Origin: Bacillota bacterium
GTDB taxonomy: Bacteria; Bacillota; Clostridia; Christensenellales; Christensenellaceae
DNA: 64,000 nt
Assembly (NCBI GenBank): GCA_023393165.1
Contig: JAEWMJ010000038.1
Span: 1-64,000, forward strand
Reading direction: 5' to 3'
A program made the translations under genes and the position numbers. Below the pieces are notes generated by a model. It made no database searches. It was not told where the DNA came from and was given only the letters and a program-made list of their open reading frames with translations. Positions 52,358-60,943 of the stretch are shown here, piece after piece (within the stretch, counting starts at the first letter, position 1; each line of letters opens with the position of its first letter).

Positions 52358-53503
52358 ATGCAGGAAATATACCTGGACAACGCGGCTACAACAAGGCCGC
52401 TTGATTCGATCCGAGAGCTGCTGGACAGCTACCTGGCCGAAGGCTGGCACAATCCTTCCGCGCTGTATGCGCCTGCCGTGCATGATTCCAGAAGGCTGGA
52501 AGATGCGCGCGCCGTTATTAAAAATAGTTTCGGACAAGGTTCTTTCGAAGTTTTTTTTACGGGTTCCGGGACGGAAGGCGACGCCACGGTACTTCTTGGC
52601 GGCGCGAAAAAGCGGAAAAGCATGCATTATATATCCTCGGAGGCGGAACATGCCGCCGTTTATCAGTCCATGATGCGCCTGAAAAGCATGGGACACGAGG
52701 TTACTTTTATCCGCCCGGACAGGCACGGAGCGGTCCGGCCGGAAGACGTTGCGTCCGAGGTGCGGGAGGATACCGTTTTGGTAAGCATTATGCATGTGAA
52801 CAACCAAACGGGGGCCGTGAGCGATATCGCGGCGATCGCGCGGGAAGTCAAAAATAAAAACAAGAATACGCTCTTTCACAGCGACGGAGTACAGGCGTTT
52901 CTGCGGGAACGCGTATCGGATACTTCAAATATTGATTATTATACGGTTTCGGCGCACAAGATACACGGGCTAAAAGGCGCGGGAGCACTTTTTTATAAAA
53001 AGGGAACGCCCCTGCAGCCCCTGATTCCGGGTGGCGGCCAGGAAAAGGGTCTCCGGTCGGGAACGGAGAATACATTCGGGATAGCGGCTTTTGCGCAGGC
53101 GGTCAGATACTTTCTGGAAAACGCCGCCGAAATCAGCGCGCGGCTCCGTGAACTGAAGGAAACCTTTTTATCAGAGATCGCGGAACTGCCCGGCGTGGAG
53201 ATATTGAGCCCGGAGGGCGGCGCGTCGCATATCGTTTGCCTTAGTCTGGAAGGAGTCCGTGGCGAAGTGCTGCTGCATGCGCTGGAAGAAAACAGGATAT
53301 ATATATCCACAGGATCGGCCTGCACCTCAAAAAAAGGCGTCGGCCGGGCGGCGACAGCCTTGGGCCTTAACCGCACGGAGGCGGAAGGGGTAATAAGGGT
53401 CAGCTTTTCACCCTTCAATACTCCCGGGGAAGCGGCCTCGGCAGCGCAGGCGATCATACAAAAATCCGTGGAATTAAGGCGTTTTATACGAATGCGCAGT
53501 TAA
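52358..53503 (+). CDS. Cysteine desulfurase (NifS/IscS family)
   Basis: 381 residues. PLP enzyme that takes sulfur from cysteine as an enzyme persulfide. Seen: YLDNAATTRPLDS, FTGSGTEGDATVL, EAEHAAVYQS, HSDGVQAFL, the PLP Lys in VSAHKIHGLKG, RSGTENTFGIAAFA and the persulfide Cys in STGSACTSKKG. The last loop is short, as in the NifS/ThiI-partner branch. thiI follows by 46 bp, so the likely job is sulfur supply for 4-thiouridine in tRNA and perhaps thiamine. AAAAGGAG precedes ATG. Confidence 0.94.
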   Translation: MQEIYLDNAATTRPLDSIRELLDSYLAEGWHNPSALYAPAVHDSRRLEDARAVIKNSFGQGSFEVFFTGSGTEGDATVLLGGAKKRKSMHYISSEAEHAAVYQSMMRLKSMGHEVTFIRPDRHGAVRPEDVASEVREDTVLVSIMHVNNQTGAVSDIAAIAREVKNKNKNTLFHSDGVQAFLRERVSDTSNIDYYTVSAHKIHGLKGAGALFYKKGTPLQPLIPGGGQEKGLRSGTENTFGIAAFAQAVRYFLENAAEISARLRELKETFLSEIAELPGVEILSPEGGASHIVCLSLEGVRGEVLLHALEENRIYISTGSACTSKKGVGRAATALGLNRTEAEGVIRVSFSPFNTPGEAASAAQAIIQKSVELRRFIRMRS

Positions 53504-53549
53504 AAACGCAATGTTTTTAATCGTGGAATAGTATTATAAGGAGATAGAA

Positions 53550-54716
53550 ATGTTGTTACTGGTAAGGTACGGCGAGATTCATTTAAAAGGACTCAACAGG
53601 CCGTATTTTGAAAGATTGCTGAAACGGAATATGGAGGAAGCTCTGAAGGAATTGCCCGGAACAAGCATAAAACGCGGGGAAGGCAGGTTTTATGTGTCCG
53701 GATTCGGCAGCGAAGACTATGAACGCGCGGTAAGCGCTCTCACAAAAGTATTTGGCATCCATTCGCTCAGTCCCGCAGCCGAAACCGGCAAAACGGTTGA
53801 GGAAATCTGCGGAATGTCTGCGGACCTGATGCGCGAATACATGCGAAAGTGCGGTATAAAAAATACGACGTTCAAGGTGAACGCAAAACGCGCCGACAAA
53901 CGGTTCCCGCTCAATTCCATGCAGATATGCGCAGAAGTTGGGGCGTATCTGTTGAAGTCCGTGGAAGGCCTGAAGGTCGATGTGCATAATCCCGAAATAA
54001 ACCTTTATGTCGAGGTGCGGGAACAGGCGTTCTGTTATCTGGATATCGTCAAGGGACAGGGCGGACTGCCTGTCGGAAGCAGCGGCCGCGCGCTGCTTTT
54101 GCTCTCTGGCGGAATAGACAGCCCGGTTGCCGGGTTTATGGCGGCCAAACGCGGGGTTTCGATTGAAGCCGTGCATTTCCAAAGCCCGCCGTATACAAGC
54201 GAAGCCGGAAAGCAGAAGGTTCTGGATCTCGCAAAACTGGTCTCGGCTTACGCGGGGCGCATGCGCGTGCATGTTGTTCCGTTTACAGAGATACAAATGG
54301 ATATATATAAAAATTGTCCGCATGAAGAACTGGTAATCATCATGCGCAGGTTTATGATGCGTATCGCCGAGAAGATCGCACGGAACATAGGCGCCGCGGC
54401 GCTGGTGACCGGGGAAAGCATCGGCCAGGTGGCCAGCCAGACTCTGGAAAGCATGAACGCGACAGGATCGGTTGTCAGCTTGCCGGTTTTAAGGCCGCTT
54501 GTCGGCATGGATAAGCTGGAGATCATGGAAAGGGCGGAGGCAATAGGCACTTATGAAACTTCAATTTTGCCCTATGAGGACTGCTGTACGGTTTTTGTGC
54601 CCAAACACCCGGTAACGCACCCAAAGCTGGAACGCATCGAACGCTCCGAACGCCGTCTGCCGGTCGACGAACTGGTGGAAAAAGCCATCGCCGGAGTGGA
54701 AGTAATAGAAATATAG
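53550..54716 (+). CDS. thiI: tRNA 4-thiouridine synthase ThiI
   Basis: 388 residues, the short form without a rhodanese domain usual in Gram-positives. N-terminal ferredoxin-like and THUMP domains (about 1-165; RYGEIHLKGLNRPYFE, RADKRFPLNSMQICAEVGAY), then the PP-loop AANH ATPase domain with LLSGGIDSPVAGFM, a CPHEEL-containing segment, LVTGESIGQVASQT and the conserved Cys pair region EDCCTVFVP. It activates U8 of tRNA with ATP and accepts sulfur from the adjacent desulfurase. AAGGAG precedes ATG. Confidence 0.96.
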   Translation: MLLLVRYGEIHLKGLNRPYFERLLKRNMEEALKELPGTSIKRGEGRFYVSGFGSEDYERAVSALTKVFGIHSLSPAAETGKTVEEICGMSADLMREYMRKCGIKNTTFKVNAKRADKRFPLNSMQICAEVGAYLLKSVEGLKVDVHNPEINLYVEVREQAFCYLDIVKGQGGLPVGSSGRALLLLSGGIDSPVAGFMAAKRGVSIEAVHFQSPPYTSEAGKQKVLDLAKLVSAYAGRMRVHVVPFTEIQMDIYKNCPHEELVIIMRRFMMRIAEKIARNIGAAALVTGESIGQVASQTLESMNATGSVVSLPVLRPLVGMDKLEIMERAEAIGTYETSILPYEDCCTVFVPKHPVTHPKLERIERSERRLPVDELVEKAIAGVEVIEI

Positions 54717-54721
54717 TTTTT

Positions 54722-54751
54722 TACGCTTTTCTTTTTAAAAAGAAAAGTGTA
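54722..54751. repeat. AT-rich palindrome, copy d, with outer arm
   Basis: 15-bp arms with no loop, 54722-54736 against 54737-54751; one pair is G-U (54725 with 54748). The outer arm CAAAAGAAAAC follows at 54753-54763, the exact complement of the arm left of copies a and b, so this copy is inverted. It begins 6 bp after thiI. Confidence 0.75.
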
Positions 54752-54796
54752 TCAAAAGAAAACAATTTTTTAAATTAAAACACTGGTACATTTATT

Positions 54797-54840
54797 AATT
54801 TTCTTTGTTTAACCCTTTCTTTTTTAAAAGAAAGGGTTAA
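54797..54840. repeat. AT-rich palindrome, copy e
   Basis: Perfect 15-bp arms (TTAACCCTTTCTTTT 54809-54823 and its complement 54826-54840) around TT, with a degenerate outer arm ATTTTCTTTG on the left. Faces copy d. May also end transcription of the PBP gene coming from the right. Confidence 0.7.
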
Positions 54841-54904
54841 TTAATTTTTAGGCTTAGGTTTTGCGGAAAAAAAACGCAGTAGTAGGGAATTTCAATGGCC
54901 TGAA

Positions 54905-57244
54905 TTATTGGCTCATTTCGTTTTTCTGGGTATAGCTTATCGTATCCGTCGGGTTCCCGTTCACATACTTGCCTTCCGATATGGCATATTTATTCCGCGC
55001 CTGAATGTAATACCCGTATGTTTTGCCTGCCTGCACAGACTGGTCCAGATAGGTTGAAAAACCGTTCGCACCGTCGATTTCAGTCAGAATAGCGGTTTCT
55101 TTTGATTCGGCGTCCGTCCGGTATACCGTATAGGTCGCGTTTACGTTCTGGGCAGTAAAGCTTAAAAGTGGGAAACCGTCTTTTTCTTCCAGATGAAAGT
55201 CGTTCGGCGGCTGCGGAACACTGAATCTGGAACTGACGCTGGTAGGCTGCGTTCCCGCTTTGTAATATTCCGTTACCGTCTGATCCGGCGGAGTCATCGA
55301 ATCCGCCACAAGAATCTCGTTGTACTCTTCAAGCGCCACCTTGTCCAGCACGCAGGATACGATTCCGTCCGGCATTGTGAACGCGGTGGGCTGCCTGTTC
55401 TCATAAATATGCTGAAATATTGCCTTTGCGATCAGCGCGGGATAGTTTCCGCCCGTGTCCTTTGGAGAAAGTACGTGCTCATCATCTGTGGCGTCAAACC
55501 CCATCCAGCAACAGATGGTATATTCGGAAGTATAGGCGACGATCCAGGAATCCTTGTTGTATTCGGACTGGTTATAGGAACTGGTTCCGGTTTTTGCCGC
55601 AATCTCGATCCCATCTGTCGCAAGCTTGTTGGACGTACCTTCTAAAACGCCTGTTTCAAGAATGCTTGTCATGATATACGCGGTTTGGGGCGATAATACG
55701 CTGTATTTTTTTTGCATGTTTTGGTACACAATATTTCCATTGCGGTCGGTAATCTTCTCTATACAGGAGGGGACAATACGCATTCCGCCATTGGAAAAAG
55801 GAGTGTAGGCGCTGGCGAGCTCAAGCGGCGTAACACCGTTTGTAAGGCCTCCCAGCGCAAGCGTGAGCCCTTCGTCGCCCTCGTTGAAGGGAATGCCCAC
55901 GCGGGTACAGTAATCCATACCGTTCGAAACGCCGATCGCATTCAGGACTTTGATTGCCGGAAGATTGTAGGAATGGGCAAGCGCCGTACGGAGCGTAACC
56001 CAGCCATGGTAGGCGTTGCCGGGGTTGCTGGGCGTAAAGCCGTCGAAGGTTTCCTGTTCGTCCAGTAAAAATGTGGTGGTGGTATAGTCAAAGTTTTCAA
56101 TCGCGGGGGCGTATACGATCAGCGGTTTGATAGATGATCCGGGTTGTCTGCGGGAGGATGTGGCCCGGTTGAATATTCGCATCGCGGTATGCTCACGCCC
56201 GCCGATTACGCTTAAGATCTCGCCTGTCTTATTATCCAGTATCACCAGGGCGCTTTGCACCATTGTGCCGTCGGCTGCGTTGGGCGGAAAATATTCCGCA
56301 TTCTCATATAAAGCTTGGGCGTATTGCTGCATATCCGAATCAAGGGATGTATATATGCTGTATCCTCCGCCTAAAAGGTCGGAGGATGATATGCCAAGGA
56401 TGTCTTCCGCATCGCTCAATACCATATCCAGATAAAAACCGTACGGATATTGTCCCCTTTGGTTGGGGACGACCTCAAGAGGCGTCGTTTTTGCCGCATC
56501 CAGTTCTTCCTGCGTCAGGAAGCCGTAGGTAAACATATTGTTCAAAACCGTATCCCGGCGATACAATGATTTTTCAGGGTTCAGATGAGGGGCGTAATTG
56601 GTTGTTGACTTCAGCACGCCGGCAAGCGTCGCGGCCTGGGGAAGGGTCAAATCTTTGGCGTCCACGCCGAAATATGCCCGGGCGGCCGCCTGTATGCCGT
56701 ATGCGCCGTTTCCAAAGTAAACAAGATTCAAATACATCTCCATGATTTGATCTTTCGAATATGTATTCTCCATTTTAACGGCCATCAGTGCTTCCTGTAT
56801 TTTTCTGGATATGGTCTGGTCGGTCTTCAAAAACATCTGCTTTACAAGCTGCTGGGTGATGGTGCTTGCGCCTTCTTTGATATAATTATGCTTGATATCC
56901 TGCAGAAGCGCGCCGAATATCCGTACCACATCCACTCCGCTGTGTTCGTAAAACCTTACGTCTTCAGAGGCCAGGAAAGCGTTGATTACATAATCCGGCA
57001 ATTCCTTTATGGAAATATCCATGCGGTCCTCGGTTCCGTGAAGATCACAGACCGCTGCGCCCGTGCGGTCGTAGATCGTCAGCGACTGGCTTGGCTGCGT
57101 TATCTTTGTGGGATCAAAAACCTGCCAGTCTTTTAAATTAAAAACATAACTGCACACGAATATTATTACAAAAATTGCGCATAATAAAATGGAACAAAAA
57201 AAAACCTTAACAAATTTTAGCAGTTTTTTACCTTTTTTCTGCAT
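54905..57244 (-). CDS. Class A penicillin-binding protein (PBP1A-type)
   Basis: 779 residues on the minus strand, with AAGGAGAG before the start. Membrane helix at about 13-36. The GT51 glycosyltransferase domain (about 60-230) has ASEDVRFYEHSGVD, GASTITQQLVKQMFL and the KDQIMEMYLNLVYFGNGAYG region. The transpeptidase domain has SxxK at Ser370-Lys373 (GSSIKP), SYN at 425-427 and KTG at 551-553. A C-terminal fibronectin III-like domain (about 680-765) follows. It polymerises and cross-links peptidoglycan. Its product faces the outside. The gene points away from spoIIAA across a 192-bp divergent region. Confidence 0.95.
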   Translation of the reverse strand: MQKKGKKLLKFVKVFFCSILLCAIFVIIFVCSYVFNLKDWQVFDPTKITQPSQSLTIYDRTGAAVCDLHGTEDRMDISIKELPDYVINAFLASEDVRFYEHSGVDVVRIFGALLQDIKHNYIKEGASTITQQLVKQMFLKTDQTISRKIQEALMAVKMENTYSKDQIMEMYLNLVYFGNGAYGIQAAARAYFGVDAKDLTLPQAATLAGVLKSTTNYAPHLNPEKSLYRRDTVLNNMFTYGFLTQEELDAAKTTPLEVVPNQRGQYPYGFYLDMVLSDAEDILGISSSDLLGGGYSIYTSLDSDMQQYAQALYENAEYFPPNAADGTMVQSALVILDNKTGEILSVIGGREHTAMRIFNRATSSRRQPGSSIKPLIVYAPAIENFDYTTTTFLLDEQETFDGFTPSNPGNAYHGWVTLRTALAHSYNLPAIKVLNAIGVSNGMDYCTRVGIPFNEGDEGLTLALGGLTNGVTPLELASAYTPFSNGGMRIVPSCIEKITDRNGNIVYQNMQKKYSVLSPQTAYIMTSILETGVLEGTSNKLATDGIEIAAKTGTSSYNQSEYNKDSWIVAYTSEYTICCWMGFDATDDEHVLSPKDTGGNYPALIAKAIFQHIYENRQPTAFTMPDGIVSCVLDKVALEEYNEILVADSMTPPDQTVTEYYKAGTQPTSVSSRFSVPQPPNDFHLEEKDGFPLLSFTAQNVNATYTVYRTDAESKETAILTEIDGANGFSTYLDQSVQAGKTYGYYIQARNKYAISEGKYVNGNPTDTISYTQKNEMSQ

Positions 57245-57380
57245 GGATACTCTCCTTAAAGGAATTTAGGTTATGGATAATTTGTGGTGTTTTAACAGCA
57301 ATTATTAAGTTAATTTATGACAGACATTTAAAAAAAGGACAGTATTTACTAAAAGTAGTGTAAAACCGACAAAACAACTC

Positions 57381-57408
57381 AAAGGAAATTTCAGGCAAAA
57401 TAAGGAAT
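57381..57408 (+). promoter_or_regulatory. Sigma-H promoter of the spoIIA operon
   Basis: AAAGGAAAT (57381-57389), 12 nt, AAGGAAT (57402-57408) matches the sigma-H consensus RNAGGAWWW, N11-12, RNNGAAT at every defined position. spoIIA is a classical sigma-H target. The leader is about 25 nt. Confidence 0.8.
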
Positions 57409-57436
57409 TATAGCACGGGGAAAGGAGGCGGCATAA

Positions 57437-57742
57437 ATGAATATGATTCGTAATTTGTCAGGCTGCCCTGTATTTAAAATATCAGGGGAACTAGACCATC
57501 ATACGGCTCATGCAATCCGGCAAAAGCTGGATGACGCAATACAGAAGGACGGTGTTCGGGACATTGTTTTGGATTTTAAAAATCTGAGATTTATGGACAG
57601 TTCGGGTATTGGAGTGCTTTTGGGCAGATATAAGCTGCTGAAAAAGAAAGGCGGAAAAATATACGTTAAAAATATCAGCCGGAACGTGGACAAGATTTTT
57701 ACGCTCGCCGGTTTATATCAAGTGCTTATAAAAATGGATTAG
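57437..57742 (+). CDS. spoIIAA: Anti-sigma-F factor antagonist SpoIIAA
   Basis: 101 residues, a STAS-domain protein. The regulatory Ser lies in FMDSSGIGVLLGRYK near residue 57. Unphosphorylated SpoIIAA binds SpoIIAB and frees sigma-F in the forespore. GAAAGGAGGCGG precedes the ATG. First gene of the operon spoIIAA-spoIIAB-sigF, behind a sigma-H promoter. Confidence 0.95.
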   Translation: MNMIRNLSGCPVFKISGELDHHTAHAIRQKLDDAIQKDGVRDIVLDFKNLRFMDSSGIGVLLGRYKLLKKKGGKIYVKNISRNVDKIFTLAGLYQVLIKMD

Positions 57743-57754
57743 CAGGGGGAAATT

Positions 57755-58180
57755 ATGAAAAATCATATGAAACTGAGCTTTTTGGGGATATCTGCAAATG
57801 AAAATTTTGCACGCAGTGTTGCCGGCGCATTTGCGGCTCAACTGAATCCCACGCTGGATGAAATATCCGATATCAAGACCGCCGTAAGCGAGGCAGTCAC
57901 AAACTGTATTATTCATGCCTATAATGAAAAAACCGGAGAAATTTCTCTGGAAATGGAAATGGAAGAGGACAGGACCGTCCGCGTTTCGGTGGAAGACAAA
58001 GGCGTAGGCATCCAGGATGTGGAACAGGCGAGGCAGCCTTTTTTCTCCACTATCGGCGGTGAAGAACGTTCCGGTATGGGATTTACGGTAATGGAAACAT
58101 TCATGGATGAAGTGAAGGTAATATCAAAGCCGGGATACGGAACGATCGTAATCATGTATAAAAAAATAAAGGGGCAATAG
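57755..58180 (+). CDS. spoIIAB: Anti-sigma-F factor / serine kinase SpoIIAB
   Basis: 141 residues, GHKL ATPase fold: N box SEAVTNCIIHAY, VEDKGVGIQDVEQA, and GEERSGMGFTVMETFMDEV. It holds sigma-F inactive and phosphorylates SpoIIAA. Starts 12 bp after spoIIAA; the sigF start GTG follows its stop directly, typical of a tightly coupled stoichiometric set. Confidence 0.95.
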   Translation: MKNHMKLSFLGISANENFARSVAGAFAAQLNPTLDEISDIKTAVSEAVTNCIIHAYNEKTGEISLEMEMEEDRTVRVSVEDKGVGIQDVEQARQPFFSTIGGEERSGMGFTVMETFMDEVKVISKPGYGTIVIMYKKIKGQ

Positions 58181-58915
58181 GTGGCTGAAATGGAGTTGCT
58201 TTCACACGAGCAGACTTTGGAGCTGATTGCCCTTGCTAAAAAAGGCGATGAAGCTGCCAAAGAAACACTCATTCTGCGAAACGAAGCGCTTGTAAAAAGC
58301 ATTGTGCGGGGTTTCCTGCAGCGCGGAGTAGAATACGAAGACTTGATGCAGATAGGAACCATGGGGCTTTTAAAGGCGATTTACGGATACGACGCCGGAT
58401 TTGGCGTGAGGTTTTCAACTTATGCGGTTCCTATGATTGCGGGGGATATCAAACGATTTTTACGGGACGACGGCATCATTAAAGTGAGCCGGTCTCTAAA
58501 GGAAAACGCTTCGCGTATCTGCCGCGCCAAGGAATCGCTCAAAAAGGAACTTGGCTGCGAACCCACAGTGGAGGAGATCAGCAAAGCTGTAGGGCTGTCG
58601 CCTGAAGATATCGTATTTGCCATGGATGCGGTCAGCGCTCCCGTTTCCATATATGAGCCGGTTTATGACGATGCGGACAGTAAAACGCAGATCATTGATA
58701 CGGTCCAGGTTAACGATACAAGCGAAGTCATTGATAAAATATTTTTAAAGCAATTGATCTCCACGCTTAGCGCAAAAGAGAGAAAACTTATCATGCTGCG
58801 GTTCTTCAGCGATAAAACACAGTCGCAGATCGCGGAAATACTGGGAGTATCCCAGGTGCAGGTTTCAAGGCAGCTTTCAAAGACGCTCTCAAAGCTGCGA
58901 AAGGCTGCAAAATAA
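58181..58915 (+). CDS. sigF: RNA polymerase sigma-F factor
   Basis: 244 residues, starting at GTG 58181 (AGGGG upstream; ATG 58190 is an alternative). Region 2 has FLQRGVEYEDLMQIGTMGLL and VRFSTYAVPMIAGDIKRFLR, region 3 SRSLKENASRICRAKESL, region 4 LSAKERKLIMLRFFSDKTQ and the helix-turn-helix AEILGVSQVQVSRQLSKTL. It directs the first forespore-specific transcription. It is followed by a terminator and by spoVA genes that the later forespore factor usually reads. Confidence 0.95.
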   Translation: MAEMELLSHEQTLELIALAKKGDEAAKETLILRNEALVKSIVRGFLQRGVEYEDLMQIGTMGLLKAIYGYDAGFGVRFSTYAVPMIAGDIKRFLRDDGIIKVSRSLKENASRICRAKESLKKELGCEPTVEEISKAVGLSPEDIVFAMDAVSAPVSIYEPVYDDADSKTQIIDTVQVNDTSEVIDKIFLKQLISTLSAKERKLIMLRFFSDKTQSQIAEILGVSQVQVSRQLSKTLSKLRKAAK

Positions 58916-58934
58916 AAATAAAGGATATGGAAAT

Positions 58935-58957
58935 AAGGCTTTCGGGCCTTTTTTTTA
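58935..58957 (+). terminator. Terminator of the spoIIA operon
   Basis: AAGGC and GCCTT around a 6-nt loop, followed by TTTTTTT. Confidence 0.7.
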
Positions 58958-59037
58958 TATCAATCAAATTTTTACTGTTGTATGGGCTATATTTTAGAAG
59001 CATTTGACCATACTAAAAAAGAAAAAAGGATAGAAAA

Positions 59038-59184
59038 ATGTTGAGATACAGGATTTTAAAATGCGTTCTGCTGTCGCTGGTAATCGTTGCGGTTGCGTTG
59101 TTTATAGCGCATTTTTCGGAAACGCAGGATATCAATAAACGGACGGCGAGACTCGTGTTTTACGAATTATATAAATTAACATAA
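59038..59184 (+). CDS. 48-residue single-span membrane protein
   Basis: ATG 59038 with AAGGAT upstream. The product has a basic start (MLRYRILK), one hydrophobic helix (about 9-26) and a polar tail ending YELYKLT. No family was recognised. It lies between sigF and spoVAC and is followed by a terminator-like hairpin (59198), so it has its own short transcript. CATACTA at 59009-59015 resembles a sigma-G -10. It could be a small forespore membrane protein; the coding call rests on start site, length and amphipathic layout. Confidence 0.5.
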   Translation: MLRYRILKCVLLSLVIVAVALFIAHFSETQDINKRTARLVFYELYKLT

Positions 59185-59197
59185 ATAATGGGATAAG

Positions 59198-59223
59198 AAA
59201 AAGCGTTAAAATCTTGCTTTTTT
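59198..59223 (+). terminator. Terminator after the 48-residue gene
   Basis: AAAAAGC (59198-59204) and GCTTTTTT (59216-59223) around 11 nt; the right arm is itself a T run. Confidence 0.55.
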
Positions 59224-59240
59224 CGCTATGACCTATGCCT

Positions 59241-59271
59241 GTATAAATTATAAACGGGCAAGGCAATACTA
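59241..59271 (+). promoter_or_regulatory. Candidate sigma-G promoter of the spoVA genes
   Basis: GTATA (59241-59245), 19 nt, AATACTA (59265-59271), compared with the sigma-G pattern GYATR, N18, CATNNTA. spoVA is a sigma-G target in Bacillus. The match is imperfect. Confidence 0.35.
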
Positions 59272-59347
59272 TGCATAAAGCTTTTTTTATTTTAGTTTGC
59301 TGTGGATTAAAAGCCTGCGGCAGCCTATTTTGGATAAGGAGGAGTAT

Positions 59348-59452
59348 ATGAAACGACATCAGATTCCTTTGGATGAGCTTAACGCTAAAAACAATCTGGA
59401 TGAAACCGAAATCAGAATAAAACCTGCAAAATCGGATACCAGTGTTCATTAG
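59348..59452 (+). CDS. 34-residue peptide gene leading the spoVA operon
   Basis: ATG 59348 with a strong AAGGAGGAG 3-11 nt upstream and a stop 8 bp before spoVAC, whose own ribosome site overlaps the stop (TAGGAGG). The peptide is charged (MKRHQIPLDELNAKNN..., no hydrophobic helix). No family was recognised. Strong ribosome site and coupling argue that it is translated; it could be a small spore protein or a coupling leader. Confidence 0.55.
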   Translation: MKRHQIPLDELNAKNNLDETEIRIKPAKSDTSVH

Positions 59453-59460
59453 GAGGGTAT

Positions 59461-59916
59461 ATGAAAGTCAATGATTATTATAAACCGGGTGAATACAGCG
59501 CATATGTTAAAAAACAGATGCCCAAAAGCGAAATTGTAAAGAATCTGCTCAAGGCATTCTGGGTTGGAGGCGCGTTTTGCACAATAGGCGAGGCTTTCAG
59601 GCAAATCGCCGGATATGCGCTTAACATGGACGAAGTCGGTATCTCCATGTTCGCGTCTGTTGTTATGATCGCTATAGGCGCATTTTTAACCTCGATCGGC
59701 GTATATGACATTATTGGAAAATATGCGGGCGCGGGTTCGATTGTCCCGATCACAGGGTTTGCAAATTCAATCGTAGCGCCCGCGCTGGAATATAAAAGGG
59801 AAGGATACATTCTGGGCGTTGGAGCGCAAATGTTTACCGTTGCCGGTCCGGTGCTGGTATTCGGCATAACGGCTTCCCTGCTGGCAGGGATCTATTATTA
59901 TCTGGTGGGGGGATGA
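59461..59916 (+). CDS. spoVAC: Stage V sporulation protein AC
   Basis: 151 residues, membrane protein. Family pattern: YKPGEYSAYVKKQMPKSE at the N-terminus, then four or so hydrophobic helices with GGAFCTIGEAFRQIAG, SIGVYDIIGKYAGAGSIVPI and TGFANSIVAPALEYKREG. SpoVAC is a mechanosensitive channel component that moves Ca-dipicolinate into the forespore and out at germination. GGAGGG precedes ATG. Confidence 0.96.
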   Translation: MKVNDYYKPGEYSAYVKKQMPKSEIVKNLLKAFWVGGAFCTIGEAFRQIAGYALNMDEVGISMFASVVMIAIGAFLTSIGVYDIIGKYAGAGSIVPITGFANSIVAPALEYKREGYILGVGAQMFTVAGPVLVFGITASLLAGIYYYLVGG

Positions 59917-59920
59917 GTTT

Positions 59921-60943
59921 TTGCAAAAGAAGATTGGAAAACAATCCGTACAGTTTACAGAAAACGTTTATATTTCCGGGCATTACAGTCTGGCCGTGGG
60001 CAAGAACGAACGCGATTCCAAATATTCGACTTATTTTGACGTAGTACTGGAGGACGATCTTCTGGGCGAAGACACCTGGGAGAAAGCCGAACACATGATG
60101 TTTAAAACTGCCACCCTCGGGGCCATCAACTACTGCAAAATGAAATCCGAAGATGTGGATTTCATGCTGGGCGGCGATCTTTTAAACCAGATCATCAGCG
60201 CCGGGTTTTCGGCATGCGATATAGGAATCCCGTTTCTTGGAGTATATGGAGCCTGCTCTACAATGTCCGAGGGCATGCTGATCGGTGGGATGATGATTGA
60301 CGGCGGATTTGCAGACCATGTCGTTTGCACGTCTTCCAGCCATTTTGCAACGGCGGAACGCCAGTTCCGTATGCCGCTGGAACTTGGAACCCCTCATACG
60401 ACAACGTCCCAGGAGACAGTAAGCGGAGCGGGATCCTGCCTGCTTTCAAAACAGGATATTACCGGTGAGGGGATCGCAATAAAAGGCGGTACGATCGGAA
60501 CCGTAATGGAGATGGGCATAACGGACGCCAACAATATGGGCGGGGCAATGGCACCGGCCGCCGCGCAAACGATTCTGACCCATTTTGAGGATACCGGAAG
60601 GGACCCGGGTTATTACGATAAAATTGTAACGGGCGACCTTGGAACATTCGGGTCGCAGATGATGCACGATATATTGGGAAAGGCAAATTTTGATCTGCAT
60701 GGGAAGCATCTGGATTGCGGCGCAATGATATTCGAGGGACTTAAGGATATCAAATGCGGCGCAAGCGGTTGCGGATGCACGGCAATCATGTTTAACGGAT
60801 ATTTTATTAAAAGCATGCTGAAAGGCGATTTTAAGAAAATGCTGTATATTCCGACAGGAGCGCTGCTGTCCAAAACAAGCACGCTGCAAGGCTGCAATAT
60901 ACCCTGCGTCGCTCACGCGGTTGAAATAGAAAGGGTGATTTGA
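59921..60943 (+). CDS. spoVAD: Stage V sporulation protein AD
   Basis: 340 residues with a thiolase-like fold, starting at TTG 59921 (GGGGGG 8 nt upstream). Motifs: GDLLNQIISAGFSACDIGIP, FLGVYGACSTMSEGM, SSHFATAERQFR and VTGDLGTFGSQMMHD. SpoVAD binds dipicolinic acid. Its stop overlaps the spoVAE start (TGATG). Confidence 0.96.
   Translation: MQKKIGKQSVQFTENVYISGHYSLAVGKNERDSKYSTYFDVVLEDDLLGEDTWEKAEHMMFKTATLGAINYCKMKSEDVDFMLGGDLLNQIISAGFSACDIGIPFLGVYGACSTMSEGMLIGGMMIDGGFADHVVCTSSSHFATAERQFRMPLELGTPHTTTSQETVSGAGSCLLSKQDITGEGIAIKGGTIGTVMEMGITDANNMGGAMAPAAAQTILTHFEDTGRDPGYYDKIVTGDLGTFGSQMMHDILGKANFDLHGKHLDCGAMIFEGLKDIKCGASGCGCTAIMFNGYFIKSMLKGDFKKMLYIPTGALLSKTSTLQGCNIPCVAHAVEIERVI

Noticed and set aside
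58980..59015. Full sigma-G promoter for the 48-residue gene
   Set aside because: CATACTA (59009) fits the -10, but the only GYATR match (GTATG at 58980) is 24 nt away, outside the usual spacing.
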